Both the position numbers and the translations under genes were made by a program. The notes below the pieces were generated by a model, which saw only the letters and a list, made by a program, of their open reading frames with translations, had not been told where the DNA came from and did no database searches. Positions 26,482 to 35,909 of a stretch of 64,000 nucleotides of DNA are shown here, piece after piece. Origin of the DNA: SZUA-36 sp963801195 (GTDB lineage Bacteria > Pseudomonadota > Gammaproteobacteria > Xanthomonadales > SZUA-36); NCBI GenBank assembly GCA_963801195.1, contig CAWDDX010000007.1, positions 806,001-870,000 on the forward strand, in the 5' to 3' direction. Every line of letters begins with the position of its first letter. The first letter of the stretch is position 1.

Positions 26482-28221
26482 TCAGGATCCGAATCGAACC
26501 GAGAAACGGCGCTTGACAGGGTAGGGGAACACATCCGTCAGTTCACCGGCGCGTACGGTGTCTTTCATCCGGTTCCACCACTCGGCGGTCAGCAATTCCG
26601 CATGATCCTTTTTAAACAGGGCCATGTCAGCGGGGTCTGTAAAAAAGAACGGTGCGAACGACTCGGGGAAAACATCGTTGTCTCCAACGGAGTACCAGGG
26701 TGTGTCCGATAGTTCATCTTCGTAACTGCGCGCCGGGGGGATTTTCCGGAAATTACAATCGGTGATGTAGCAGATTTCATCGTAGTCATAAAAAACCACG
26801 CGAGCGTTGCGGGTGACGCCAAAGTTTTTCTTCAGCATGTCTCCCGGGAAAATATTGGCGCCGACCATGTCACGGATCGACTGGCCGAAATCCCGTATTG
26901 CGCGGCGTCTTTTCGTGCCGCTGACCTGGGCCAGGTAATGATCCAGGGGTTCCATGCGACGTTCTATGTAAACGTGCCTGATCACCAGCTTTCCATCCGA
27001 TTCCTCGATTGAATCGGCCGCGCTGGCACGCAGTTCTTTCAGCAGGTCGGGATCGACCCGGTTGAGTTCGATGGCGACGTTTGAATATTCCAGCGTATCG
27101 GCCAACCGCCCGACGCGATCGTGGTATTTGACCAGTTGGTATTTTTGACGGACATCCTCTCTCGACGAGGTCTTGGGAGGATCAAAACGGTCCCTGATGA
27201 GCTTGAATACAAACTGGAAGGAAGGCAGGGTGAAGACCAGCATCACCATACCACGCACACCGGGCGCGACCTGGAAATTATCGCGTGAGTGCCGGAGGTG
27301 ATATTGCAGTTCGCGGTAGAAAAGGTTCTTGGCCTGTTTTTGCAGACCGAGCATGGCGTACAGGTCGACGGACGATTTTCCCGGCATGATCGAGAGCAGG
27401 AATCTCACGTAGGTGGAAGGCACTTCCATATCGATCATGAAATAGGCGCGGGTGAAGCTGAAGACGATGGTGACGTCTTTGCGTCGCATGAGCGCGGTAT
27501 CCACGTAAATCCGTCTTTCAGCATCCTGTAGCAGCGGGATTACCAGCGCCTGCGTGATATCGCCATTGATGATACGGCAGACGATATAGGCTGCCTTGCT
27601 GCGAAAAAACAGGGCTGTAAGTACCTGGATCTGGTAATTGGGTTGCACCTTCCAGCCTTTGCCCCGGTGCTCGAGGATGGCTACTTCCAGCCGGCGTATG
27701 TCCCGACGCAGGTCCTGGAACCGGTTGCTCAACCCGAAACCCGTTACCGTTTTGAGCAGGCAGTGGCGAAGACCCTGGCTGGGCGGGTAATAGCTGAGGT
27801 AGGAAGGGCTTGATCCATCCAGGTGTTCGGTGCTGATGCTGGGACGCCAGAAAATGTTCTTATTATTATAGTAGTTTCTATGAAGAACTCTACAAACAAC
27901 TGAATTATAAAACGTTTCAGCACATTCAGCTTGCAGATGATTCAGCAGCATAGTGATATATGCAGCCTTGACCTCGGGCCACAGCAGCGCATCTTCACAG
28001 GCCGCCGGAAAGCGCGTGTTCAGTGCGCTAACCGTTTCGTTCACACGCGCTTCATAGCCCAGGATACGTTCCCTCCTGCCCTTGTCCGCGCGTGACCAGT
28101 CGGCGTGCTCAAAGCAGAATTTGGCCTCGTAGCCGTACCGTCTGAAGAGAAAGTAATGGCGGTCGAATCCATCGAGTATCGTCTGTGCAACGGCTTTGCC
28201 GGACAGGTTGTTTGCGTTCAT
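26482..28221 (-). CDS. aceK: Isocitrate dehydrogenase kinase/phosphatase
   Basis: 579 residues, essentially the E. coli length. AceK phosphorylates and dephosphorylates isocitrate dehydrogenase, steering carbon between the TCA cycle and glyoxylate shunt. Recognisable stretches: ILDGFDRHYFLFRRYGYEAK at the N-terminus, NKNIFWRPSISTEHL, RDGFDPPK-like RDRFDPPKTSSREDV, and the kinase-core region VRQKYQLVKYHDRVGRLADTLEYSNVAIELNR, then NFGVTRNARVVFYDYDEICYITDCNFRKIPP. Unlike in E. coli it is not next to aceA or aceB; it follows an SGNH hydrolase gene with a 4-base overlap. A short GGATCC-containing inverted repeat overlaps its 3' end. Confidence 0.95.
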   Translation of the reverse strand: MNANNLSGKAVAQTILDGFDRHYFLFRRYGYEAKFCFEHADWSRADKGRRERILGYEARVNETVSALNTRFPAACEDALLWPEVKAAYITMLLNHLQAECAETFYNSVVCRVLHRNYYNNKNIFWRPSISTEHLDGSSPSYLSYYPPSQGLRHCLLKTVTGFGLSNRFQDLRRDIRRLEVAILEHRGKGWKVQPNYQIQVLTALFFRSKAAYIVCRIINGDITQALVIPLLQDAERRIYVDTALMRRKDVTIVFSFTRAYFMIDMEVPSTYVRFLLSIMPGKSSVDLYAMLGLQKQAKNLFYRELQYHLRHSRDNFQVAPGVRGMVMLVFTLPSFQFVFKLIRDRFDPPKTSSREDVRQKYQLVKYHDRVGRLADTLEYSNVAIELNRVDPDLLKELRASAADSIEESDGKLVIRHVYIERRMEPLDHYLAQVSGTKRRRAIRDFGQSIRDMVGANIFPGDMLKKNFGVTRNARVVFYDYDEICYITDCNFRKIPPARSYEDELSDTPWYSVGDNDVFPESFAPFFFTDPADMALFKKDHAELLTAEWWNRMKDTVRAGELTDVFPYPVKRRFSVRFGS

Positions 28222-28976
28222 GCTGACCCCTTGCCTGAGTCTGGTGGGACTAAGTTAGCAGTTTCAAATCTGTGTGCAAGCACCTTTGCCCAGTAAGTGC
28301 AGGATTCCGCTGACGGGTGAAAGCCGTCCGCGCAAAATTCCTGTTGAAGCGGGTTGATATCCGTCGGTATATGCAGCATGCCCGCATGTTGGGAAATGAC
28401 CCCGGCAGCAATCGAATCCAGGGTCGCAGCGCGTTGACCCAAAGTGAATCGCAGCGGTTGGGGCGGTAGCGGAAACTGCCCCATCGGCGGCAGGCCGGCG
28501 AAGATAACCCTTGCCTGCGGCCACCTCCTCCTGATGTCTGCGACCATGAGTTCAAGCTGGGAGCGCCATTGGCGGGTGCTGCTGAGCCCGGTGACGTTGT
28601 TGACGCCAACCGAAATCAGGATCACGTCGGCGTGCAGACGTTGCGGGAGCTGAGCGATGCTGTGACGCAAGTCCGCTATATCTGCGCCATTGGCGCCGTC
28701 AACATGCCAGTGAACGCTGTATTGAAGGTTCTCACTCAGGGCCTGGGCGAACTGCACCGGCAGTGAACGGTCCATGCTGCCGGTGCCGACACCGGCAATG
28801 ATCGAGTCGCCCAGCGCCAGCAGGTGAAGGGTTGCGCCCTGGCCGCTGACGCCCGTCCTTGCACCGCTGGCCTCGGGCAGACGTATGGCCGTGCGCCGCA
28901 GCCACAAACCCTGCACGGCGGATAGCGGCAGCATGATCCAGAATCCCAGTTGTCTGAAGAGGCCGTTCACCGCCAT
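28218..28976 (-). CDS. SGNH/GDSL-family hydrolase
   Basis: 252 residues. All four SGNH blocks are present: LALGDSIIAGVG (Ser nucleophile), the Gly block in DGANGADIADL, VGVNNVTGL (Asn block) and CADGFHPSAESCTYW (Asp-x-x-His). A hydrophobic N-terminal segment (LGFWIMLPLSAVQGLWL) suggests membrane anchoring or export. Esterase or lipase-like activity is expected; the substrate is not predictable. Its stop overlaps the aceK start by four bases, so the two are co-translated, an association not explained by known AceK biology. Confidence 0.85.
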   Translation of the reverse strand: MAVNGLFRQLGFWIMLPLSAVQGLWLRRTAIRLPEASGARTGVSGQGATLHLLALGDSIIAGVGTGSMDRSLPVQFAQALSENLQYSVHWHVDGANGADIADLRHSIAQLPQRLHADVILISVGVNNVTGLSSTRQWRSQLELMVADIRRRWPQARVIFAGLPPMGQFPLPPQPLRFTLGQRAATLDSIAAGVISQHAGMLHIPTDINPLQQEFCADGFHPSAESCTYWAKVLAHRFETANLVPPDSGKGSA

Positions 28977-29166
28977 GGTCGCAACTCCCTGTGAGTCTGT
29001 TTTGCCCGCATTTTCAGATTCTGCCCGATACTTCCCGGCCGTCAGGGTGTGAGCAGATTCTTGCGGACATCCGGGGGTCGTGAGAAACCACGATGTGACC
29101 CCCGGCGCTGTTGACGGTGAAGGCCGAAGGCCGGCGGTTGCCTATCCGGGTGGTTGGTCACGTTTC

Positions 29167-31257
29167 TCAGAACCCATAATTCACCCATAGACCCACGTTA
29201 CGGCCCGGCGAGTCGATCCCCGAGGCGTGTTCACGGTATTCCTTGTCGGTGATGTTTTCCAGGCGCAGGCCCAGTTGAATCCTGGTTGTGGCCTGCCAGT
29301 CCAGCAACAGGTTCAGGGTGCCCCAGCCGGGTGTGCCGTCCGGATTGATGCGCGGGTCTCCAAGGTCGCGCGGGCTGAGGCGATCCTGTTGGCCGGCGAA
29401 CATCAGGTAGGTTTCCATACGCAAACTTTCGTTAAAGAAATATTCCAGGCCCAGCTGTCCATTGAGCGGCGGTATGCGGTCGGCGGGGAAACTTGCGCCG
29501 AGGTCATCGTGTTCTTCACCGCGGGTGTAATTGGCGACTGCAAACAGGCGCAGATCGGCCGAGACGGCCCAGTACAGGCTCGATTCAATGCCGTAGATGT
29601 CCACGTTGTTGACATTTTCGCTGCGTACGACCAGGCGCCCGTCCCCGGTCGTGTCACCGGTATATACGGAAGTGATCTTGTCGGAATAGTCGAGGTAAAA
29701 GACAAACACCTCCATCTCCAGTTTGCCGGTCTCCGCTTTAAGCCCGAGATCATAACTCCAGACGGTTTCAGAGCCCAGATCGGTATTGGCAATGTTAAAC
29801 CGGTTGCCGGGGCGGGGACCGAGCGCGGAGAGGTCAAAAATATTTGGCGGTCTGAACCCGTGTCCCACGTTGGAGACCAGCTTGAGACCCTCGTTCAGGG
29901 TGTAAACCGCGTGTATGTCACCGGTCAGGTCAGAGGGCTCCAGCCTCACGGCCCCATGGTTGTCATCTGCCGGCAGACGTATGTCGAACCAGCTGTAACG
30001 CAGGCCCGCGTTGAGGCTGAACCTGTCCGTATTTATCCATTCACCCGACAGGTAGAGCGCCGCGCTGTCCATGCTCGAGCCGTCCGGAAAACGGCCGGGT
30101 ACTTCGGTTTGCGTATCCGAACCTTCAAGTTGTGTGAACCGATCGCTGTCTATCGCATCGGTGTAGTACTCCGCACCCCACACCAGCGAGATACCCGAGT
30201 CAAAATTTGAAATAATTTGCAGGGTCAGGCCATCCAGGGTGCTGCGGTTGTTCTCGGTGACGATTTCAGGGCTGGCGTAATCCTGCGCCAGCCTGTCGTC
30301 GGTGATGACCTGGCGTGCGTAATTTGTCTCGACCTGGTCAAACCATTCACTGCGGCCGTCGTAACGGTAACGCGCGTGGAGAAAACTGCGCCGGTTGGGT
30401 TTGAAGCGGGCCTGTTCAGATGAAGGCTCCTGTTCGCCAAAACCGGGCGCCATTGAATCGTACCGGGGTGTGTTTGGCTGTTCCATGACCTGCGCGGCCA
30501 GCATCAGGCTGGACCGTTCACCACCGGGTATTATGAATTTCAAATCGGCCGCTTTTGAGCGGAATGCGGATGGAACCAGCTTTTCGCCGCTACCCGACTT
30601 TCGTGAGCCGTGGTCCTGGTAGGTGGCGCCACCGGTAAAACCCCAGCCCTGTTTGCCACCCTGGGTCCGGGCGTTGAGCACCCAGCCGTCGTCGACGCTG
30701 TCATGGCTCGCGTACAGCCTGCTGTCCTGCTGCCAGTCCGTGCCGTCATAGTCGGGTTCCGGTGTCAGGATGTTGACCACTCCACCCATCGCATCGGCAC
30801 CGTAAAGCGTGCCCTGGGCGCCGCGGACAATCTCCATGCGCCGGGCCGCAAAGGAATCGACCAGGCCGAGGTACTGGTTGGGTGCGCTGCGGAAAAAGGC
30901 ATTGTTCAGACGCATACCGTCGACCAGGTGGAGGACCTGGGAGCCCTTCAGCCCGCGTATGATCGGTACCCCCTGGCCGGGTGTGGTCTGCTGGAAAAAG
31001 GTGCCCGGCTGCCCCCTCACCATTTCCGCGATCACATCGGGCGCGAGTTCGAGTACAGATTCTTCATCGATACCTGTCACGGCGGCGGAAATATCAAAAT
31101 CCCGCTCTTGCCTGCGGGTCGCTGTGACCTGAACGTGTTCGAGCGCATCGTTTTCAAACGAGCCTTCGAAGGTTTCAGTCTCGGCCCGTAGAGAGGTCTG
31201 GAGTATCAATAATGCAATCGGCAAAACACGTAAGACCGTGGGGGAGAAATAACTCAT
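29167..31257 (-). CDS. TonB-dependent outer-membrane receptor
   Basis: Start set at the internal ATG 31257, which opens a signal peptide (MSYFSPTVLRVLPIALLILQTSLRAETE); 696 residues. The plug domain is at about 35-160 (VQVTATRRQERDFDIS, PIIRGLKGSQVLHLVDGMRLNNAFF, RMEIVRGAQGTLYGADAMGGVVNIL), followed by a beta-barrel ending in VGLWVNYGF with a terminal Phe as required for barrel assembly. No TonB-ExbBD lies in the window. The substrate is uncertain; the FRSAPNQYL segment after the plug motif is reminiscent of heme or siderophore receptors. Divergent from deoC. Confidence 0.9.
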   Translation of the reverse strand: MSYFSPTVLRVLPIALLILQTSLRAETETFEGSFENDALEHVQVTATRRQERDFDISAAVTGIDEESVLELAPDVIAEMVRGQPGTFFQQTTPGQGVPIIRGLKGSQVLHLVDGMRLNNAFFRSAPNQYLGLVDSFAARRMEIVRGAQGTLYGADAMGGVVNILTPEPDYDGTDWQQDSRLYASHDSVDDGWVLNARTQGGKQGWGFTGGATYQDHGSRKSGSGEKLVPSAFRSKAADLKFIIPGGERSSLMLAAQVMEQPNTPRYDSMAPGFGEQEPSSEQARFKPNRRSFLHARYRYDGRSEWFDQVETNYARQVITDDRLAQDYASPEIVTENNRSTLDGLTLQIISNFDSGISLVWGAEYYTDAIDSDRFTQLEGSDTQTEVPGRFPDGSSMDSAALYLSGEWINTDRFSLNAGLRYSWFDIRLPADDNHGAVRLEPSDLTGDIHAVYTLNEGLKLVSNVGHGFRPPNIFDLSALGPRPGNRFNIANTDLGSETVWSYDLGLKAETGKLEMEVFVFYLDYSDKITSVYTGDTTGDGRLVVRSENVNNVDIYGIESSLYWAVSADLRLFAVANYTRGEEHDDLGASFPADRIPPLNGQLGLEYFFNESLRMETYLMFAGQQDRLSPRDLGDPRINPDGTPGWGTLNLLLDWQATTRIQLGLRLENITDKEYREHASGIDSPGRNVGLWVNYGF

Positions 31258-31469
31258 TGTGATGTGCTGACCAGGGTGGGAATCAGCCTCTATTTTGCCA
31301 TAAAGAAACGAATGTGTGGCAAATTTCATAACGGCGGGGCAGGGTCGCTTTACAGCCCGAAACCCAGGACCCCGGCGGCAGGTGGGATTTTGACACCCAA
31401 CGCGGCCTTACAGGGTTTATACTAAGGAAGCTCTGATTAATGCCATCCTGAAAGGGCGGGAGCCTGATT

Positions 31470-32468
31470 GTGACAAATGTATCAATTTTAAGACAGGCGG
31501 GGACTGCCAGGGACCACGGGCTGGAACGGAACCCGGGTATGGCGTACACACCGGATTTGTTTAACAGCCTGCGTATCAATCGCAGCGCCGTGGAACGCCG
31601 CGCGGCAACCGTCGCGAGACGCCGTTCGGTCAAGAAAGACCACCAGTCGGCCTGGCTGCTTAAAGTGATCACCTGCATGGACCTGACCACGCTCGCTGGT
31701 GACGACACGCCTGGCAAGGTCAAACGCCTGTGCCGGAAAGCACGCCAACCCGTACGCAAGGACATCCTCAAGGGCCTGGGTGTGGAGGGTATGACCATCC
31801 ACACGGGTGCGGTGTGTGTTTATCACAACCTGATTGAAACCGCGGTCAGTGAACTCGAAGGTTCGGGTATACCGGTTGCGGCGGTGTCCACGGGTTTTCC
31901 CGCCGGCCAGATACCCCTGTCGCTGAAGCTGGCGCAGGTCAAGGCGTCGGTGGAAGCAGGGGCCACCGAAATCGATATCGTGATCAGCCGCGCCAAGGTG
32001 CTTACCGGTGACTGGAAAGGTCTGTACGACGAGGTCAAGGCCTACCGCGAGGCCTGTGGCGACGCCCATATCAAGACGATCCTCGCAACCGGTGAATTGG
32101 CCACCCTGACCAATGTCGCCAAAGCCAGCTGGGTCTGCATGATGGCGGGTGCCGACTTTATCAAGACCAGCACCGGCAAAGAGAGCGTCAATGCCACCTT
32201 GCCGTTCAGTCTCGTGATGGTGCGGGCGATCCGGGAGTACCACCGTCTGACCGGATACAAGGTGGGTTACAAGCCTGCCGGTGGTATCAGCAAGGCCAAG
32301 GATGCCATCGCCTACCTCATCCTGATCAAGGAAGAACTCGGCAATGACTGGCTCGATCCCAAGCTGTTCAGGTTTGGCGCCAGCAGTTTGCTGGGTGATG
32401 TTGAACGCCAACTGGAGCACCGTCTGACCGGCAGCTATTCGGCCCAGCACCGTCATCCGATGAGTTGA
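31470..32468 (+). CDS. deoC: Deoxyribose-phosphate aldolase
   Basis: 332 residues from GTG 31470, which has GGGAG seven bases upstream; the N-terminus is longer than in E. coli DeoC (259). The class I aldolase barrel is clear: ITCMDLTTLAGDDTPGKVKRLC at the start, VAAVSTGFPAGQ, EIDIVISRAKVLTGDW, IKTILATGEL (Lys), and ADFIKTSTGKESVNATLPF with the Schiff-base Lys, then KVGYKPAGGISKAKDA. It splits 2-deoxyribose-5-phosphate into glyceraldehyde-3-phosphate and acetaldehyde. The aldehyde dehydrogenase 19 bases downstream is well placed to oxidise the acetaldehyde. Confidence 0.92.
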   Translation: MTNVSILRQAGTARDHGLERNPGMAYTPDLFNSLRINRSAVERRAATVARRRSVKKDHQSAWLLKVITCMDLTTLAGDDTPGKVKRLCRKARQPVRKDILKGLGVEGMTIHTGAVCVYHNLIETAVSELEGSGIPVAAVSTGFPAGQIPLSLKLAQVKASVEAGATEIDIVISRAKVLTGDWKGLYDEVKAYREACGDAHIKTILATGELATLTNVAKASWVCMMAGADFIKTSTGKESVNATLPFSLVMVRAIREYHRLTGYKVGYKPAGGISKAKDAIAYLILIKEELGNDWLDPKLFRFGASSLLGDVERQLEHRLTGSYSAQHRHPMS

Positions 32469-32487
32469 GAAGGAAACAGGATTCGAT

Positions 32488-34878
32488 ATGAGCATTCAAG
32501 ACATTTTCACCCACATGGAATACGGCCAGGCGCCCGAGGACAAGGAAATCGCGGAGTTGTGGTACGCCGGGCACCACAATAAACTGCTCCATTACATCGA
32601 CGGGGAATGGCGGGAACCCGCCAGCGGCAAGTATTTCAAAACAAGCAACCCCGCATGCAATGAAGAACTCGCGAAAGTGGCGGATGGCAATGCGCAAGAT
32701 GTCAACCGGGCCGTGGCTGCGGCCGCTGCCGCCGCACCCGCGTGGGCCGCACTCAGCGGTCATCAACGGGCCCGCTACCTTTACGCCATTGCGCGCCAGG
32801 TGCAGAAACACAGCCGCTTGCTCGCAGTGCTCGAAACCCTGGACAACGGAAAACCGATTCGTGAATCCCGGGACATCGATATTCCGCTGGTGGCGCGGCA
32901 TTTTTATTACCATGCAGGCTGGGCCCAGGTGATGGAGCGTGAAATGCCCGGGTTTCAGCCCCTGGGTGTGGTCGGTCAGATCATTCCATGGAATTTCCCG
33001 CTGCTGATGGCGGCGTGGAAAGTTGCACCCGCGTTGGCCATGGGTAATACCGTGGTGCTGAAACCGGCTGAATATACATCGTCAACCGCGGTGCTTTTGG
33101 CGCAAATCTGCGATGAAGTTGGTTTGCCCGACGGTGTGTTTAACCTTTTGCTTGGGGATGGCAAGGCTGGCGCTGCACTGGTCGAACACGATGATGTCAG
33201 GAAAATTGCCTTTACAGGTTCAACACAAGTCGGTCGTATTTTGCGCAAGGCAACCGCCGGCACCGGTAAGAAACTGACGCTGGAGCTGGGTGGCAAGTCA
33301 CCTTTTGTCGTCTACGAGGACGCGGACCTCGACAGTGTGGTCGAAGGCCTGGTGGACGCCATCTGGTTTAACCAGGGCCAGGTCTGCTGCGCCGGTTCGA
33401 GGCTTCTGGTGCAGGAGTCGGTAGCAGATGTCCTGCTCGAAAAAATCAAGCTGCGAATGTCCAAACTGGTCATCGGCGATCCGCTCGACAAGGGTATCGA
33501 TATCGGTGCAGTGGTGGACCCCGTGCAGTTGAAGACCATCACCGACCTGGTGAACCTCGGCGCCGAAGAAGGCGGACGTGTCTGGCAGGCCGAGGGCGGA
33601 CTGCCGGAAAACGGGTGTTATTACCCGCCGACACTGATCACCGATGTGCAGCCCTCGTCAACGCTGGCCCAGGAGGAGATTTTTGGCCCGGTGCTGGTAT
33701 CCATGACTTTCAGGACGCCTGCGGAGGCCGTCGAGCTTGCAAACAACACCCGTTACGGGCTGGCGGCCAGCGTCTGGACCGAAAATATCAACCTGGCCCT
33801 CGATGTTGCACCCAGGCTGAAAGCCGGATCGGTGTGGGTCAATTGCACCAATGTGTTTGACGCCGCCGCCGGTTTCGGCGGGTTCCGCGAGTCCGGTTTT
33901 GGCCGTGAAGGCGGAAAAGAGGGCCTGTACGAGTACACGCATGCTGCGTGGGAGACGAACTTGCACGACAAGCCGGTTTACCCCCCCGTGACACCTTCCT
34001 CCGGCCAGGACGCGGACGCCGGCAATATCGTCTCTATTGACCGCACGGCAAAGCTCTATATCGGCGGTAAACAAGTGCGCCCCGACGGCGGTTACAGCTT
34101 GATGGCCCTCGATGCTTCGGGCCACCCGGCGGGCGAATACCCGCGCGGCGGACGCAAGGATATCCGCGACGCGGTCGAAGCCGCCCGTAAGGCGGAAGGA
34201 TGGACCCAGACCACGGCACACAATCGTGCCCAGGTACTCTATTACATCGCTGAGAACCTGTCGGCGCGCGGCGCGGAGTTCAGCCGGCGTATCGTGCAAC
34301 TGAGCGGCAAGAATGAAACCGCCGCCAGGGCCGAACTGGAATTGTGCATCAGCCGGATATACACCTACGCGGCGATGGCCGATAAATACGACAGCGCCGT
34401 GCACTCGACACCGTTCCGCATGGTGACGCTGGCCATGAAGGAAGCGCTGGGCGTCATCGGTATCGTCGCACCGGAAGAGGCGGGTTTGCTGGGCCTGATA
34501 TCAACCGTCATGCCCGCCATTGCCATGGGCAACCGCGTGGTGTTGGTCCCGTCGCAGCAATATGCGTTGTTGGCGACGGATTTTTACCAGGTGCTGGACA
34601 CCTCTGACCTGCCGGGTGGCACGGTCAATATCGTCACCGGTGAACAGCAGTTGCTGGCAGCCGAACTGGCCAAACACTACGACATCGAGGGCCTCTGGTA
34701 TTGGGGAACGCTTGATGGCAGCCGGCTGGTTGAAACCGGGGCGGCGGCGACCATGAAACGAACCTGGGTGAACTATGGCCGTTACCACGACTGGGAAGAC
34801 CCGCTCCAGGGTGAGGGCGAAGTTTTCCTGCGCAGGGCCGTTGAGATCAAGAACATCTGGATTCCGTACGGGGAATAG
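32488..34878 (+). CDS. ALDH16-type two-domain aldehyde dehydrogenase
   Basis: 796 residues. The first domain (about 1-490) is a complete NAD-dependent aldehyde dehydrogenase: IIPWNFPLLMAAWKVAPALAMGN, FTGSTQVGR, the general-base Glu in LTLELGGKSPF and the nucleophile Cys in NQGQVCCAGSR. The second domain (about 515-796) keeps ALDH-like segments (VIGIVAPEEAGLLGLISTVMPAIAMGN, GGTVNIVTGE) but lacks the ELGGK and catalytic Cys motifs. This one-active, one-inactive arrangement is that of bacterial ALDH16. Coupled to deoC, it probably oxidises acetaldehyde or a deoxyribose-derived aldehyde. Confidence 0.88.
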   Translation: MSIQDIFTHMEYGQAPEDKEIAELWYAGHHNKLLHYIDGEWREPASGKYFKTSNPACNEELAKVADGNAQDVNRAVAAAAAAAPAWAALSGHQRARYLYAIARQVQKHSRLLAVLETLDNGKPIRESRDIDIPLVARHFYYHAGWAQVMEREMPGFQPLGVVGQIIPWNFPLLMAAWKVAPALAMGNTVVLKPAEYTSSTAVLLAQICDEVGLPDGVFNLLLGDGKAGAALVEHDDVRKIAFTGSTQVGRILRKATAGTGKKLTLELGGKSPFVVYEDADLDSVVEGLVDAIWFNQGQVCCAGSRLLVQESVADVLLEKIKLRMSKLVIGDPLDKGIDIGAVVDPVQLKTITDLVNLGAEEGGRVWQAEGGLPENGCYYPPTLITDVQPSSTLAQEEIFGPVLVSMTFRTPAEAVELANNTRYGLAASVWTENINLALDVAPRLKAGSVWVNCTNVFDAAAGFGGFRESGFGREGGKEGLYEYTHAAWETNLHDKPVYPPVTPSSGQDADAGNIVSIDRTAKLYIGGKQVRPDGGYSLMALDASGHPAGEYPRGGRKDIRDAVEAARKAEGWTQTTAHNRAQVLYYIAENLSARGAEFSRRIVQLSGKNETAARAELELCISRIYTYAAMADKYDSAVHSTPFRMVTLAMKEALGVIGIVAPEEAGLLGLISTVMPAIAMGNRVVLVPSQQYALLATDFYQVLDTSDLPGGTVNIVTGEQQLLAAELAKHYDIEGLWYWGTLDGSRLVETGAAATMKRTWVNYGRYHDWEDPLQGEGEVFLRRAVEIKNIWIPYGE

Positions 34879-34953
34879 CTGACGGGTTTACGTCGATTCT
34901 GAATGGTCGAATTTGAATGAGAACAGGCTGATTTGGTTGCTAAAAGGGATTGT

Positions 34954-35814
34954 TTAGCCGTCCCCGGTGTGAAACCCTTGCGTCAGTGTGCGCAATCTTT
35001 CCTCGAGTTTTTTTGCCTGCTTGGCCGGCGGGTTCCAACGCGGTTTGATGGTCGAAATAGTGATATAACCTTCCATGTGGGCGCGCACATCACCCGCTTC
35101 GTTTTGCGGTTGCAACGGGTCAACGCCGGGATAGAAACCGGGTATGACCTGGCCTGTTTCAGCGCAGCGCCGGTAACCCATCTGGATCATGTTTCCGGCG
35201 GATATCTTCGGGTGCAGCACACCCTTGATCTGGTCCCTGGGCAGCGCCGGGTAATTGATATTGAGTAAAACCTGCTTTGGCAGCAGACGTCCTTTCCGGC
35301 CGGCGGACGACTGCAGTGAATCAATCACCGAACAGGTAAATTCAGCAGCCGCTTCCAGGACATCGTGGGTGCTCTGAAACGGGGTGCCAACTTCTTCAAA
35401 CCGCATACCTGCAGAAATGGCGATCGATGGGAAACCGTTGAGCGTTGCCATGATCGCCGCGCCAATCGTGCCGGACATGTGCAGCGCGGTGCCGAGGTTG
35501 GGTCCGAAGTTGATACCCGAGAGGACCAGGTCGGGAGGGTTGTCCTCCAGCAGGTGGAGCAGGGCGACCAACACGGTATCAACGGGTTGACCGTCCAGGT
35601 GCCAGTAGTCGGTATCGAGATGTTCCAGCGCCAGGTTGCGTCTGCTGGTTACACCCATGCCGGTGGCGCTTTGTTCGGTGCTGGGCGCAACAACGCTGAT
35701 ACGGTGGCCCGTTTGTTTCAGCACACGGTGAAGCTCCCGGATGCCGGGTGCCTGGTGGCCGTCGTCGTTGGTCAACAGAATATGCAGGCGTTCGCGCTTC
35801 AACATGGGGTCCAT
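34954..35814 (-). CDS. surE: 5'/3'-nucleotidase SurE
   Basis: 286 residues (a start three codons later, MLKRERLHILL, is also possible). The SurE signature is ILLTNDDGHQAPGIREL with the metal-binding Asp-Asp pair, followed by VVAPSTEQSATGMGVT and VLSGINFGPNLGTALHMSGTIGAAIMA (Asn ligand). Removes phosphate from nucleoside monophosphates in stationary phase and stress. Longer than the typical ~250 residues by a basic C-terminal tail (PPAKQAKKLEERLRTL). It is not followed by pcm here, unlike in E. coli; it converges with the deoC-ALDH16 operon, which fits a nucleotide salvage neighbourhood. Confidence 0.92.
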   Translation of the reverse strand: MDPMLKRERLHILLTNDDGHQAPGIRELHRVLKQTGHRISVVAPSTEQSATGMGVTSRRNLALEHLDTDYWHLDGQPVDTVLVALLHLLEDNPPDLVLSGINFGPNLGTALHMSGTIGAAIMATLNGFPSIAISAGMRFEEVGTPFQSTHDVLEAAAEFTCSVIDSLQSSAGRKGRLLPKQVLLNINYPALPRDQIKGVLHPKISAGNMIQMGYRRCAETGQVIPGFYPGVDPLQPQNEAGDVRAHMEGYITISTIKPRWNPPAKQAKKLEERLRTLTQGFHTGDG

Positions 35815-35909
35815 TTTACGCGCATCGCTGGCGAGTTGGCAGCACGACCCGGTCGCTTGGCTGTCCGGTATCCATCACCCGGCACGTCAACTGCCACATG
35901 TGCCTTTTG

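Noticed and set aside
31258..31469. Cobalamin or other riboswitch upstream of the TonB receptor
   Set aside because: Only a short leader is available and no B12-box-like conserved stretch was found.
31488..32495. 335-codon minus-strand frame antisense to deoC
   Set aside because: The plus strand encodes a full DeoC with its Schiff-base Lys; the antisense product has no known motif.
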